Shown: piece after piece, positions 1-8,300 of the stretch
Layout of the letters: the number at the start of each line of letters is the position of its first letter
Numbering within the stretch: the first letter of the stretch is position 1
Origin: an uncultured Thermoguttaceae bacterium
Lineage (GTDB): Bacteria; Planctomycetota; Planctomycetia; Pirellulales; Thermoguttaceae
Direction: 5' to 3'
Assembly (NCBI GenBank): GCA_934725735.1
Contig: CAKVCP010000073.1
Span: forward strand, 1 to 10,634
DNA: 10,634 nucleotides
Translations under genes and position numbers: made by a program
Notes under the pieces: generated by a model
What the model saw: only the letters and a program-made list of their open reading frames with translations
Databases searched by the model: none
What the model was told of the DNA's origin: nothing

Positions 1-35
1 GCGTCGTATGGACGCTGGTTTGGAGAAGAAGAAAT

Positions 36-1010
36 ATGGCTCGTATTAAAAGAGTGTTGGTTGCCGGCGGCGCCGGTTTTTTAGGCTCGCATCTGTGCGA
101 ACTCTTGATCAATCGCGGTCACGACGTGATTTGTTTGGACAATTTCTTTACAAGTCAAAAATCGAACGTCGAAAACCTTCTTTCTAAACCTAACTTCGAG
201 CTAATTCGTCACGACGTTACCGTTCCTATCAAGCTCGAAGTCGACGAAATCTATAATCTCGCGTGTCCAGCCGCTCCGGGACACTATCAATACAATCCAA
301 TCAAAACCATGAAGACGTCGCTCTTGGGCGCGATCAACCTTCTTGAACTTGCGCGAGAATGTCGCGCGACGATTCTCCAGGCGTCGACGAGCGAAGTCTA
401 CGGGGATCCCGAGATCCATCCCCAACGCGAAGATTACCGCGGCGCCGTCAACACCCTCGGGCCCCGCGCTTGTTACGACGAAGGGAAACGCGCCGCGGAA
501 ACCCTTTTTATGGACTCCGCGCGAATGTACGGCGTGAAAATTCGCATTGCGCGAATCTTCAACACTTACGGCCCGAAAATGCATCCTTTCGACGGTCGCG
601 TCGTTTCAAATTTCATTCGACAAGCGCTTCGAGACGAACCTATCACGATCTTTGGCGACGGCTCGCAAACCCGATCGTTCTGTTACTATTCCGATCTCCT
701 CGAAGGACTCGTGAGACTTATGGAAAACGATAAGGAATTTGTCGGCCCCGTCAATTTGGGAAATCCCGGCGAATTCACGATTCTCGAGCTCGCGAATCTC
801 GTCTGGAAAATTCTCGGTAAAGAACCAAAGTTTATCTTCAAACCGCTCCCCGTCGACGATCCGTGCCGTCGACAGCCAGATATTTCCTTAGCGAAAAAAG
901 TCTTGGACTGGGAGCCAAAAATTCAATTGCTCGAAGGGTTGACGCGTTCCGTCGAATGGTTCCGTCAGATCGACCTCGACGATTTTAGAGCACCGACTCC
1001 TAACTACTAA
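36..1010 (+). CDS. uxs: UDP-glucuronate decarboxylase (UDP-xylose synthase), extended SDR family
   Basis: Cytoplasmic NAD-dependent enzyme that converts UDP-glucuronate to UDP-xylose through a 4-keto intermediate, feeding xylose into surface polysaccharides. The 324-residue length is normal for bacterial UXS. The Rossmann nucleotide-binding motif GGAGFLG is at residues 11-17, the UXS-typical stretch EVDEIYNLACPA at 68-79, the active-site segment ASTSEVYGDP at 116-125 (Ser119, Glu120), and the catalytic YxxxK pair is Tyr147/Lys151 within CYDEGK. RIFNTYGP (173-180) and the late DPCRRQPDI (275-283) are also family-typical. The frame is open back to the window edge, but the conserved fold begins right after Met1 and a GGAG ribosome-binding site lies at 22-25, ten bases upstream, so 36 is a good start. 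The next gene begins 42 nt after the stop. Related dTDP-glucose dehydratases are the main alternative, but the NLACPA and EVYGDP context favours UXS. Confidence 0.93.
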   Translation: MARIKRVLVAGGAGFLGSHLCELLINRGHDVICLDNFFTSQKSNVENLLSKPNFELIRHDVTVPIKLEVDEIYNLACPAAPGHYQYNPIKTMKTSLLGAINLLELARECRATILQASTSEVYGDPEIHPQREDYRGAVNTLGPRACYDEGKRAAETLFMDSARMYGVKIRIARIFNTYGPKMHPFDGRVVSNFIRQALRDEPITIFGDGSQTRSFCYYSDLLEGLVRLMENDKEFVGPVNLGNPGEFTILELANLVWKILGKEPKFIFKPLPVDDPCRRQPDISLAKKVLDWEPKIQLLEGLTRSVEWFRQIDLDDFRAPTPNY

Positions 1011-1015
1011 ATGAT

Positions 1016-1032
1016 CCGTCTATACGGTTTTT
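1016..1032 (+). terminator. Weak terminator-like hairpin between uxs and the HzsA-related gene
   Basis: CCGT (1016-1019) can pair with ACGG (1024-1027) over a four-base CTAT loop, followed directly by five T residues (1028-1032). A 4-bp stem is short for an intrinsic terminator, so at most partial termination is expected. It lies 6 nt after the uxs stop and only 10 nt before the next gene's ribosome-binding site, so the two genes may still be co-transcribed. Confidence 0.2.
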
Positions 1033-1052
1033 GATATTTGTAGGAGGACGAT

Positions 1053-4000
1053 ATGAAAAGATACTTTTCCAATATCCTAGTCTTGGGGATACTATGCGCC
1101 GTTGCGCTAGCGACGCCGCAAGCAAGAGGAGAGGAGAAGATTCTTTCAAATCCGAACCTAGCGTATCAAGCGCGCGTGGAAGCCGACTCTGTTTACGACC
1201 AGAGCTACGGGGCGCAAGGCGCGATCGACGGACGCGTCGCCGAGCCGAAAAGCGGGGACGTCGGCGCCGCTTGGGCGGTGCGAGGAGACAAGACGGGAGA
1301 AGCCGCCGAATTCTTCATGGAGTGGGAGACCCCGCAAAAGATTTCAACCCTTGTCTATTACGGACGCACCGGCTCTCAACTGATCGAAGAATGTTTTCGC
1401 GACTACGAAATTTACGCTTGCGGCGACGCGCCGATCGCTAAGGGAACTTTCGAGATGCGCCACGGCGCTCAGGTCGTCGAGTTCCCTTCGATCGAAACGA
1501 CGGAACTGACGATCCGTTTCCTCTCCGGTTACGAGGGGGGAAAGAACTGGGGCGCGTCGGAAATCGCCGTCTTTGAAACGCGGCCGACCGCCGAAGAGTT
1601 GGCGGAACGTGTTTCTCTCGAAGCCGCCGCGCTAGCCTTTAATCTTCAAGAACAGCTGGAGGAAACCGCCGAAGAGGAAGGCTTCGAAGAAATTATCTTT
1701 TGCTTGAGGAAGCCCGCGAGCGATCCGCACTGGTACGCCAACTACGGTTACTATGCCGACAACGCGTGTCGTTATCCTTTTCCTCTAGGAACGGGCGGCG
1801 GTATTTACGCCTATAATCTGAAAACGGGGGCTATCCGCGCGATTATCGAGGACTCGGAAGGAAACTTCCGCGATCCGCAAGTTCATTACGATGGAAAAAC
1901 GATCCTCTTTTCATGGTTGCCCAAGGGAAAATATCATTACAGTCTCTACTCGATTCAGTCGGACGGAACGGGCCTGACGCGTCTCACGGGGGAAGGTGAG
2001 GACGCCCCCGCGCCATTGCCGGAAGGGTCGAATCCTTCGACGTCAAGCGCGAAGAGAGTTTCCGCGGCCCCTTTAGGTTCCGAACGCGACTTTGCTCCTC
2101 CTGGGTGGGACGACTATGAAGCGACCTGGTTGCCCGACGATTCGATAATTTTCTGCTCAACGCGCGCCAAACGCTATGTTCAATGTTGGTTGACGCAGGT
2201 AGGAACCCTCTATAAACGTTTTCCAGACGGAACGTTGCGCGAGTTGTCGTGCAATATCGAGCAGGACAACACGCCGTGGCCCCTTCCGAACGGCCAGATA
2301 ATCTACATGCGATGGGAATATGTCGATCGTTCTCAGACGCACTATCACCATCTCTGGACGATGGGACAGGACGGAACGCGACAAATGGTCTTCTACGGGA
2401 ACCAGACTCCCGGCGTCGCGATGTTGGGGCCCAAGCCGATTCCGAATTCCGAAGGGGGAAAGATTGTCTGCACTTTTTCTCCGGGGCACGGGTATCCGGA
2501 GCATTACGGTTACGTGACGGTCGTTGATCCGCGAATGGGTCCCGACGCGCCGGAGGCGACGAAAACGATTTCGAGATCGCGTCATTATTCCGATCCATGG
2601 GCGTTTAGCGAAGAGCTCTTCATCGCGGCTGCGTACGATCGCCTGGCGATCCTTGACGACCGCAGGCACGAGACGAACCTCTTTACGCTCCCGAAGGAGT
2701 GGAAAGACGCCGGTTTCTGGATCAACGAGCCGCGTCCTCTCGCGCCGAGAGACCGCGAACCAATTCTCGTCGACTCGATTAATCCGCAAGAAACGACGGG
2801 AACGATCGCGCTAGCGAACGTGTATCATGGACGAAAAATGGGAACCGTTGAACCGGGGTCGATCAAGGAACTCTTGGTTTACGAAACCCTTCCGAAGCCG
2901 ATTCATTATTCCGACGGCATGGACATGATGAGCTTCTACGGCGCTTTCACCTTGGAACGCTTGCTCGGTTCCGTTCCCGTCAACGAAGACGGTTCGGCGT
3001 ACTTCCGAGCCCCCGCCAATCGCCCGATTTTCTTCGTCGCGATGGATCATGAAGGGCGCGCCGTCAAGAGGATGCATTCTTTCACCTCCGTCATGCCCGG
3101 CGAAAAGCTGTCTTGCGTCGGATGTCACGAAGAGCGTACCGAAACCGCCGGCGCCGACGAGAAGAATCGACTCCTTAGACTCATGGAAAAGCCCCCCGTC
3201 GATATTCAACCGGTCGAAGGCGTTCCGCAAATCTACGCGTTTACGCGCGACGTTCAGCCGATTCTCGACAAGTACTGCCTTGAATGTCACAATCCCGATC
3301 GGGAAGAAGGAAATTTCAATATTTCCGGACACTGGGCGCCGCTCTATACGATCGGTTACGCTCAGATGTCGTGGTTGCGCCTCTTTGGAGACAATCGAAA
3401 CCAAGCCAAGAGCAATTTTGAGCCGTACGAAATCGGATCGGGATCGAGTCGACTCCTCAAGATGATCGACGAGAAGCACGGGGGCGTTGAAATGACCCCC
3501 GAGAATCGCAAGATCATTAGCTTCTGGATCGACGCGGGCGCCAACTACATCGGAACCTACGCAGCGGAATTTTCCGGCGGAATCGGGTATTATCTCGAAA
3601 ACGAGCCCGTCCATAACGAGCAAGCGTGGCCTGAAACGAAAGCGATGAGCGACGCGATCGTTCGACGCTGCGACGGGTGTCACACTCCGCTGGATCCAAA
3701 ACGCGGATTCGGAGATTACTCGATCTACAACGACAACTATACGCCGCGAAATCCGCGGGAAGCGAAGGATTCGTTTATTCCGCACGATTTGTCGCAGGCC
3801 TACGGACGTTATAGCCGGTTTGAGATTTTCGACCTATCCTATCCAGAGCTTTCCAAAGCGGTGCGCGCACCGTTAAGTCGCGCCGCAGGCGGACTAGGCG
3901 TTTGCGAAGAGAAATCGGGAAAGCCCGTCTTTACGAGCGTTGAAGACGAAGATTATCTCGCGATTCTAAACGCTATCAAGCGCGGAAGACAGTATATTCT

Positions 4001-4220
4001 CGAAGAGGACAATCGTCCGGAAATGCTCGTTCCAAGCGAGAATAACGGAAAGGATTGCCCGCAGAGGTATGTACCGCGTTGGCCTTATCTTCGCGAGATG
4101 ATTCGATACGGTTTATTGCCATACGACGCGGATCCGAACGCGAGCTACAATCCGTATGAACTCGACGAGATTTATTGGGAATCGTTGCATTATAAAGTTC
4201 CGCAGAGCGCGGAAAAGTAA
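1053..4220 (+). CDS. Exported HzsA-related multiheme protein with N-terminal discoidin-like domain
   Basis: Predicted periplasmic c-type cytochrome related to the alpha subunit of hydrazine synthase; the substrate is unknown. The start has a strong AGGAGG at 1042-1047, five bases before the ATG. Residues 1-26 look like a Sec signal peptide (MKR, hydrophobic 8-20, then TPQARG). Residues ~31-176 resemble an F5/8 (discoidin-like) jellyroll with an AIDG motif at 57-60. Residues ~210-560 form a PD40-type beta-propeller with strands such as QSDGTGLTRLT (302-312), PDDSIIFCSTRAKRY (361-375) and GQIIYMRWEY (414-423). The HzsA-type link VPVNEDGSAYFRAP (641-654) precedes three heme-binding CxxCH motifs: CVGCH (688-692), CLECH (742-746) and CDGCH (873-877). 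Covalent heme would require a cytochrome c maturation system elsewhere. Such relatives are common in non-anammox planctomycetes, so this gene is not evidence of anammox; I see no HzsB- or HzsC-like neighbour. Family assignment is confident, the reaction is not. Confidence 0.85.
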   Translation: MKRYFSNILVLGILCAVALATPQARGEEKILSNPNLAYQARVEADSVYDQSYGAQGAIDGRVAEPKSGDVGAAWAVRGDKTGEAAEFFMEWETPQKISTLVYYGRTGSQLIEECFRDYEIYACGDAPIAKGTFEMRHGAQVVEFPSIETTELTIRFLSGYEGGKNWGASEIAVFETRPTAEELAERVSLEAAALAFNLQEQLEETAEEEGFEEIIFCLRKPASDPHWYANYGYYADNACRYPFPLGTGGGIYAYNLKTGAIRAIIEDSEGNFRDPQVHYDGKTILFSWLPKGKYHYSLYSIQSDGTGLTRLTGEGEDAPAPLPEGSNPSTSSAKRVSAAPLGSERDFAPPGWDDYEATWLPDDSIIFCSTRAKRYVQCWLTQVGTLYKRFPDGTLRELSCNIEQDNTPWPLPNGQIIYMRWEYVDRSQTHYHHLWTMGQDGTRQMVFYGNQTPGVAMLGPKPIPNSEGGKIVCTFSPGHGYPEHYGYVTVVDPRMGPDAPEATKTISRSRHYSDPWAFSEELFIAAAYDRLAILDDRRHETNLFTLPKEWKDAGFWINEPRPLAPRDREPILVDSINPQETTGTIALANVYHGRKMGTVEPGSIKELLVYETLPKPIHYSDGMDMMSFYGAFTLERLLGSVPVNEDGSAYFRAPANRPIFFVAMDHEGRAVKRMHSFTSVMPGEKLSCVGCHEERTETAGADEKNRLLRLMEKPPVDIQPVEGVPQIYAFTRDVQPILDKYCLECHNPDREEGNFNISGHWAPLYTIGYAQMSWLRLFGDNRNQAKSNFEPYEIGSGSSRLLKMIDEKHGGVEMTPENRKIISFWIDAGANYIGTYAAEFSGGIGYYLENEPVHNEQAWPETKAMSDAIVRRCDGCHTPLDPKRGFGDYSIYNDNYTPRNPREAKDSFIPHDLSQAYGRYSRFEIFDLSYPELSKAVRAPLSRAAGGLGVCEEKSGKPVFTSVEDEDYLAILNAIKRGRQYILEEDNRPEMLVPSENNGKDCPQRYVPRWPYLREMIRYGLLPYDADPNASYNPYELDEIYWESLHYKVPQSAEK

Positions 4221-4237
4221 CGTTGTTTGAAAAGAAT

Positions 4238-4262
4238 CGCGCGGCGGAAGAGTCGTCGCGCG
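4238..4262 (+). other. GC-rich hairpin between the HzsA-related gene and ribokinase
   Basis: CGCGCGGCG (4238-4246) pairs with CGTCGCGCG (4254-4262) over a seven-base loop, giving nine pairs including one G-U. It sits in the 73-nt gap between the two genes. No T-run follows (the sequence continues GTATTCC), so it is not a standard intrinsic terminator. It could stabilise the 3' end of the upstream transcript or reduce readthrough. The arm sequence is simple CG-rich DNA, so it may also be fortuitous. Confidence 0.4.
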
Positions 4263-4293
4263 GTATTCCATTTATTAGAGCGGGAGAAGAGAA

Positions 4294-5208
4294 ATGGCAA
4301 AGATAGTGGTAGTGGGCAGCGCGAACGCGGACATGACGATACGATCAGAAAAGATTCCGGCGCCGGGAGAAACGGTCGTTGGGGGCGTCTTTGCGACCGC
4401 GCCTGGGGGCAAGGGGGCGAATCAAGCCGTCGCGGCCGCTCGCGCGGGGGGCGACGTCGTCTTCGTCGCCAGTTTGGGCGCCGATTCGATCGGCGACGAG
4501 GCGCTTGCCGGTTATAAGCGCGAGGGGATCGACGTGAGTTACGTTAAGCGCGATCCCGAGAACGCGACGGGAGTGGCGCTAATCTTGGTGGACGCGCGCG
4601 GTCAGAATTTGATTTCCGTCGCGTCGGGCGCGAACTTTACGCTCTCTCCCGCAGACGTCGACGCCGCGTCGGACGCGATTCGCTCCGCCGACGTTGTCGT
4701 CGCGCAGCTTGAAACGCCCCTTGAAACGATCGAGTACGCCGCGAAAATGGCGCATGACGCGGGCGTTCCCTTCATATTGGATCCCGCGCCGGCGCCGAAA
4801 GAGCCTCTGCCCGCGTCGTTGCTGCAATATGTCTCGGTCGTTAAGCCGAACGAACATGAAGCGGCGGCGCTTGTCGGAGTTCCCGTCGAGGATGAAGAGA
4901 GCGCGTTCAAAGCGGCGGAAAAGCTCCTTGAAACGGGCGTGAAGATCGCCGTCGTGACCCTTGGAGAAAAGGGCGGCGTCATCTTGTCGCAGGACGGTTC
5001 TCGTCTCTTTGTCGAGTCGCGTCGCGTGCAAGCGGTCGACGCGACCGCCGCAGGAGACGCGTGGACCGGCGCGTTCGCCGTCGCGCTTGCCGAAGGAAAG
5101 ACGACGAAAGAGGCGGCGGAATTTGCCACCAAAGCCGCAGCTATCAGCGTGACGCGACCCGGCGCCCAACCCTCCTTGGCGACTCGGTCTGAAATCGACG
5201 CTTTCTAA
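4294..5208 (+). CDS. rbsK: Ribokinase (PfkB carbohydrate kinase family)
   Basis: Cytoplasmic kinase that phosphorylates D-ribose to ribose-5-phosphate with ATP, linking ribose salvage to the pentose phosphate pathway. At 304 residues it matches the usual length. The N-terminal GSANADM (8-14) is the substrate-binding start typical of ribokinases; PfkB signature 1 is PGGKGANQA (37-45); QLETP (138-142) and KPNEHEA (184-190) are family motifs; TLGEKGG (222-228) is the nucleotide-binding loop; signature 2, DATAAGDAWTGA (249-260), carries the catalytic base Asp255. Family members more often have DTTGAGD, so the Ala252 substitution is mild. The start has GGGAG at 4282-4286, seven bases upstream. No ribose transporter, RbsD or LacI-type regulator is nearby, so the gene is separated from a classical rbs operon. 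Another PfkB sugar kinase is possible, but the NAD and GGKGANQA motifs favour ribokinase. Confidence 0.9.
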   Translation: MAKIVVVGSANADMTIRSEKIPAPGETVVGGVFATAPGGKGANQAVAAARAGGDVVFVASLGADSIGDEALAGYKREGIDVSYVKRDPENATGVALILVDARGQNLISVASGANFTLSPADVDAASDAIRSADVVVAQLETPLETIEYAAKMAHDAGVPFILDPAPAPKEPLPASLLQYVSVVKPNEHEAAALVGVPVEDEESAFKAAEKLLETGVKIAVVTLGEKGGVILSQDGSRLFVESRRVQAVDATAAGDAWTGAFAVALAEGKTTKEAAEFATKAAAISVTRPGAQPSLATRSEIDAF

Positions 5209-5224
5209 GCCTCGCGGCTCCGTC

Positions 5225-5253
5225 TTGATTTTTCCGCGCGACGTCTGTATACT
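5225..5253 (+). promoter_or_regulatory. Sigma-70-type promoter for the OstA/LptC-like gene
   Basis: TTGATT (5225-5230) and TATACT (5248-5253) are separated by exactly 17 nt, each close to the housekeeping consensus. It lies 17 nt after the ribokinase stop. Transcription would start near 5259-5262, so the giant gene can be expressed independently of the genes upstream. Confidence 0.65.
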
Positions 5254-5315
5254 CCCCTATTATGGACGTCGCGTCGCTATTGGAAGGCGCGCTGAAATAC
5301 GAGGAACGGACGGGT

Positions 5316-8300
5316 ATGAAAAGAGCGATCATTTCTTTTCTCATTTTGTTGGCGGCGACGCCTATTTGGCTACGCTTATTCCCCGAGACGAGGGAAGACG
5401 AAGCGCAGGTTAAGAGCGTCCGTTCCGAAGCGCGTTCTTGGGGCGAAGCGCCCGAAGACGAATTGCAAAAGCGCGTCGAAGAGTATCTCGACGTCGACAG
5501 ACTCTTTCCCGATCCGAACGATTGGCGGCGACAGGATCCTATCTTCATCGCCTATGAAGGAACCTATTTCCTCTTTCTGAAAAACTGGCCGCAATATGAT
5601 CCGCGGCGCAACGACGTCCCGATCGAGATATGCTCCTTCGTATGGCTCCCACCCGCGACTCCCGACGAATTGGAACTCGATAAAGAAGATATCGTCGCCG
5701 CGCGGTCGCGACGCGCGATCGTTCTCGAAATGAAAGACGTCGTTATCGCGTTCAATCGCAATATTGGGAATTTTCTTACGAGCAACAAACGCGGCGGGGC
5801 TGTTTTTGAGCCAGCGGCGTTTAAGACTGCGCAAGTCAACGGGGAGTTCGTCGTGCGCGGCGGCGACGAAACGGATGAAAAGAACCTGAATTTTTCGTTC
5901 CGAACGCGCGGCGTCCTTTTGTCGCCGAAACAACTGCGCTCGAACTCGAAGTTTACGTTTCAGATCGGTCAGCATTACGGAACGGGGCAGGGGCTGTCGA
6001 TCTCCTTCACCGTTCCGATCGATTTGAAGGACTATATCGCGAAAAGTCAACGTCACGAGATCGAGGAAGCGAAAACCGATGAAGAACGGGAGACGGCGTT
6101 CCTCAACGAAACGTTCCGCGACGGAAATCTAAGCTCGGGAGTCTCCATCGAAAGCGTCGAACTTAGCAACATTGATTTGATCCATCTTTTCCCGCGCGCG
6201 TTTCGGTTTGACCCCGGCGGAAAGCGATCCTCCGCAAGCGTCGACGAACTTGAAGTTGGGTGCCAGAAAGGGGTGCATTTTGAACGTTCCGCCCTCCCTG
6301 GGGAATGGGTCATACGCTTTAACGGCGACGTCGACGCGATTCTCAAAAGCAATATGGAACGCGTTTGCCGATTGAAGGGAGACTCTTTCCAACTCTATTT
6401 TCAAGATCATGAAATGCAAAAGTTGGCGGAGTCGAGTTTCCCTTCCGTACGTAATCGAACGCTTCGCACCAAGCCTTCCGGAAAACTGGCGCGTCTTCAG
6501 ACGACCAAACTCCTTGTCAAAGGGGAAGACGCGCCGTTGACGTTCGTCTATGTTCCAGCTTCGACAGATTCTTCGAAATCGCGTTCCGTTAAAGTCCAGG
6601 CGATGCGCGCTTATTACAACGTCGAGAAGAGAGAGTTTAAGCTTCTGAACACCCTTGACGGGCCCGGCGCGGGCGCGCCCGATCCGCAGGGAGCTCCTCT
6701 GGCGAATATTGCGCCCGTGATCGTGACCGTAACGGAAGAAACGCGCGGCGGCCCTTCTTACGTCTCCTCTTTGAAATCGCCGATGATCGTCGCCAACTTC
6801 GACGAAAATTCGGAGCTGGCAAGTCTTAACGCCGTTGAAGAAGGCTCGATAACGACGAAGCTTACTAGCGTGAAAAATGAAACGTTTAACGTCGAATCGA
6901 GCTGGGAAAAAGGCTTGTTGATCTGTCCCGTGAAGGGGGACGACGGCTTTTCGGACGGCACGTATCGAATGGTGACGTCGGGAACGACGCGTTGCGTCGC
7001 GGAAGGGATTGGGGCCTTTGAGGCGAAAGAGGCGAATTTCTGGTTCCGATTGGAGCAGTCGGAGGCCGCGTCGTCAAACGTTGCGAATCTTTACGGAAGA
7101 GGGGACTCTTCGTCGTCTCGTTTCAGCATGACGCCGATTTGCGCCATCTTTTCGGATTCCGTGAAGTTGGAGACGGAACGCGGATCGTTGCGCGTTAAGG
7201 AGCTGGCGCGGATTCGTTTTAGCGATCAAAGCGGTCGGCAAGGGAGCGGTTCGCTTGTCGCGTCGAATTCGGAGACGCCGACGATGGACGGACTCGCCGA
7301 ATCGTTTAGCGGCGGCGCTAACGGATCGGCTCCGACGGGAACCTTCGAGGTGGAAGGCGACCACTTGGATCTGGACTGCGAGCTCTTTTTCCCCGCGTCT
7401 GGACGCGGAACGTTGCGGCTTATTCGGTCGACCCTTGCGGGCAACGTGCGTTTTCGAGGAGAAAATGCGCTCGGGGAAGTCGTCGCGTCTTTCGATTCCG
7501 ATTGCGTGACGGCGTCGAATCCGTTGACTCCGGAGATGAAATTTCTTGTTTGGTCGCAGTCTAAAAACGCGGTTCTTAACCTCAACGGCATGAATCTTGA
7601 AGGTAAGAAGACGTATGTCGACGCGGCGCGGAATATGATTCAGATCTACGGGCCGGGCAAGGTCGCGTTACAACCGTCGACGCCGAAAAAGAAAGGCGGG
7701 AATTCGAAGTCGACTGCTCTCGATTCGTTGAGCTCCGAATCATTCATTGTCGAATGGACGGGCGGCGTGGCGTTCGACGGCAATTACTTGCGATTTCTTT
7801 CGAATTCGACGTTCGCAGCGGAGGCGTCGACGAAGGAGGCCGCCGCCCTTGCCGCCGCGGTTGAGGAATTGGTGCGCGGGATCGACCCGATCGTCGCGGG
7901 AGAGTTTGCCGTAACGCTCGCCGATTCTCCTTCGAACGACGAAGATGGCGTGCGACTGACGATGAGCGACGGATATATGGTCTGCGACGAAACGCGCGTC
8001 ACGCCGAAGGAGCATATTGACTTACTAAACTTTAAGACGGACGGCGACTCGCTCCCCGAGATCGATTCCGTCGAATGTCTCTCCCATTCGACGGAGCGGC
8101 CCGTCGTGATGCATTATCAGACGCGTTCTCTCGAAGCAAACGCGGCGGATACGTTTAACGGGTACTATAATCTGCAATGTTCCGGAATTCACGTCGATTG
8201 GAACAACGAAAGTTTTACGGTTGACCGAGGCGGTTATCTTGAAGCGACGCTTCTTTCGAACGACGGCGGCGTCTCGTCCCTTGACGCGGGCGTCGTCGAT

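Noticed and set aside
2..49. Frame ending in LEKKKYGSY and a stop at 47-49, possibly the tail of an upstream gene overlapping uxs
   Set aside because: Fifteen codons are too few to tell a real C-terminus from chance reading.
2811..3785. Long - strand ORF (324 codons) inside the HzsA-related gene
   Set aside because: It lies antisense to a clearly coding gene with heme motifs and a propeller. Its sequence is Arg/Val-rich shadow with no recognisable domain.
1053..4220. Interpretation as evidence of anammox (true hydrazine synthase)
   Set aside because: There are no HzsB/HzsC-like neighbours, three rather than two heme motifs, and an added discoidin domain. Such relatives are common in non-anammox planctomycetes.
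5208..5219. AGCC-TCGC-GGCT hairpin after ribokinase as a terminator
   Set aside because: The stem is only 4 bp and no T-run follows directly; the T-rich stretch is 10 bases further and belongs to the next promoter.
5262..5315. Upstream ATG start for the giant OstA/LptC-like gene
   Set aside because: No ribosome-binding site precedes it and it overlaps the predicted transcription start. The ATG at 5316 has a good site and begins directly with the membrane anchor.
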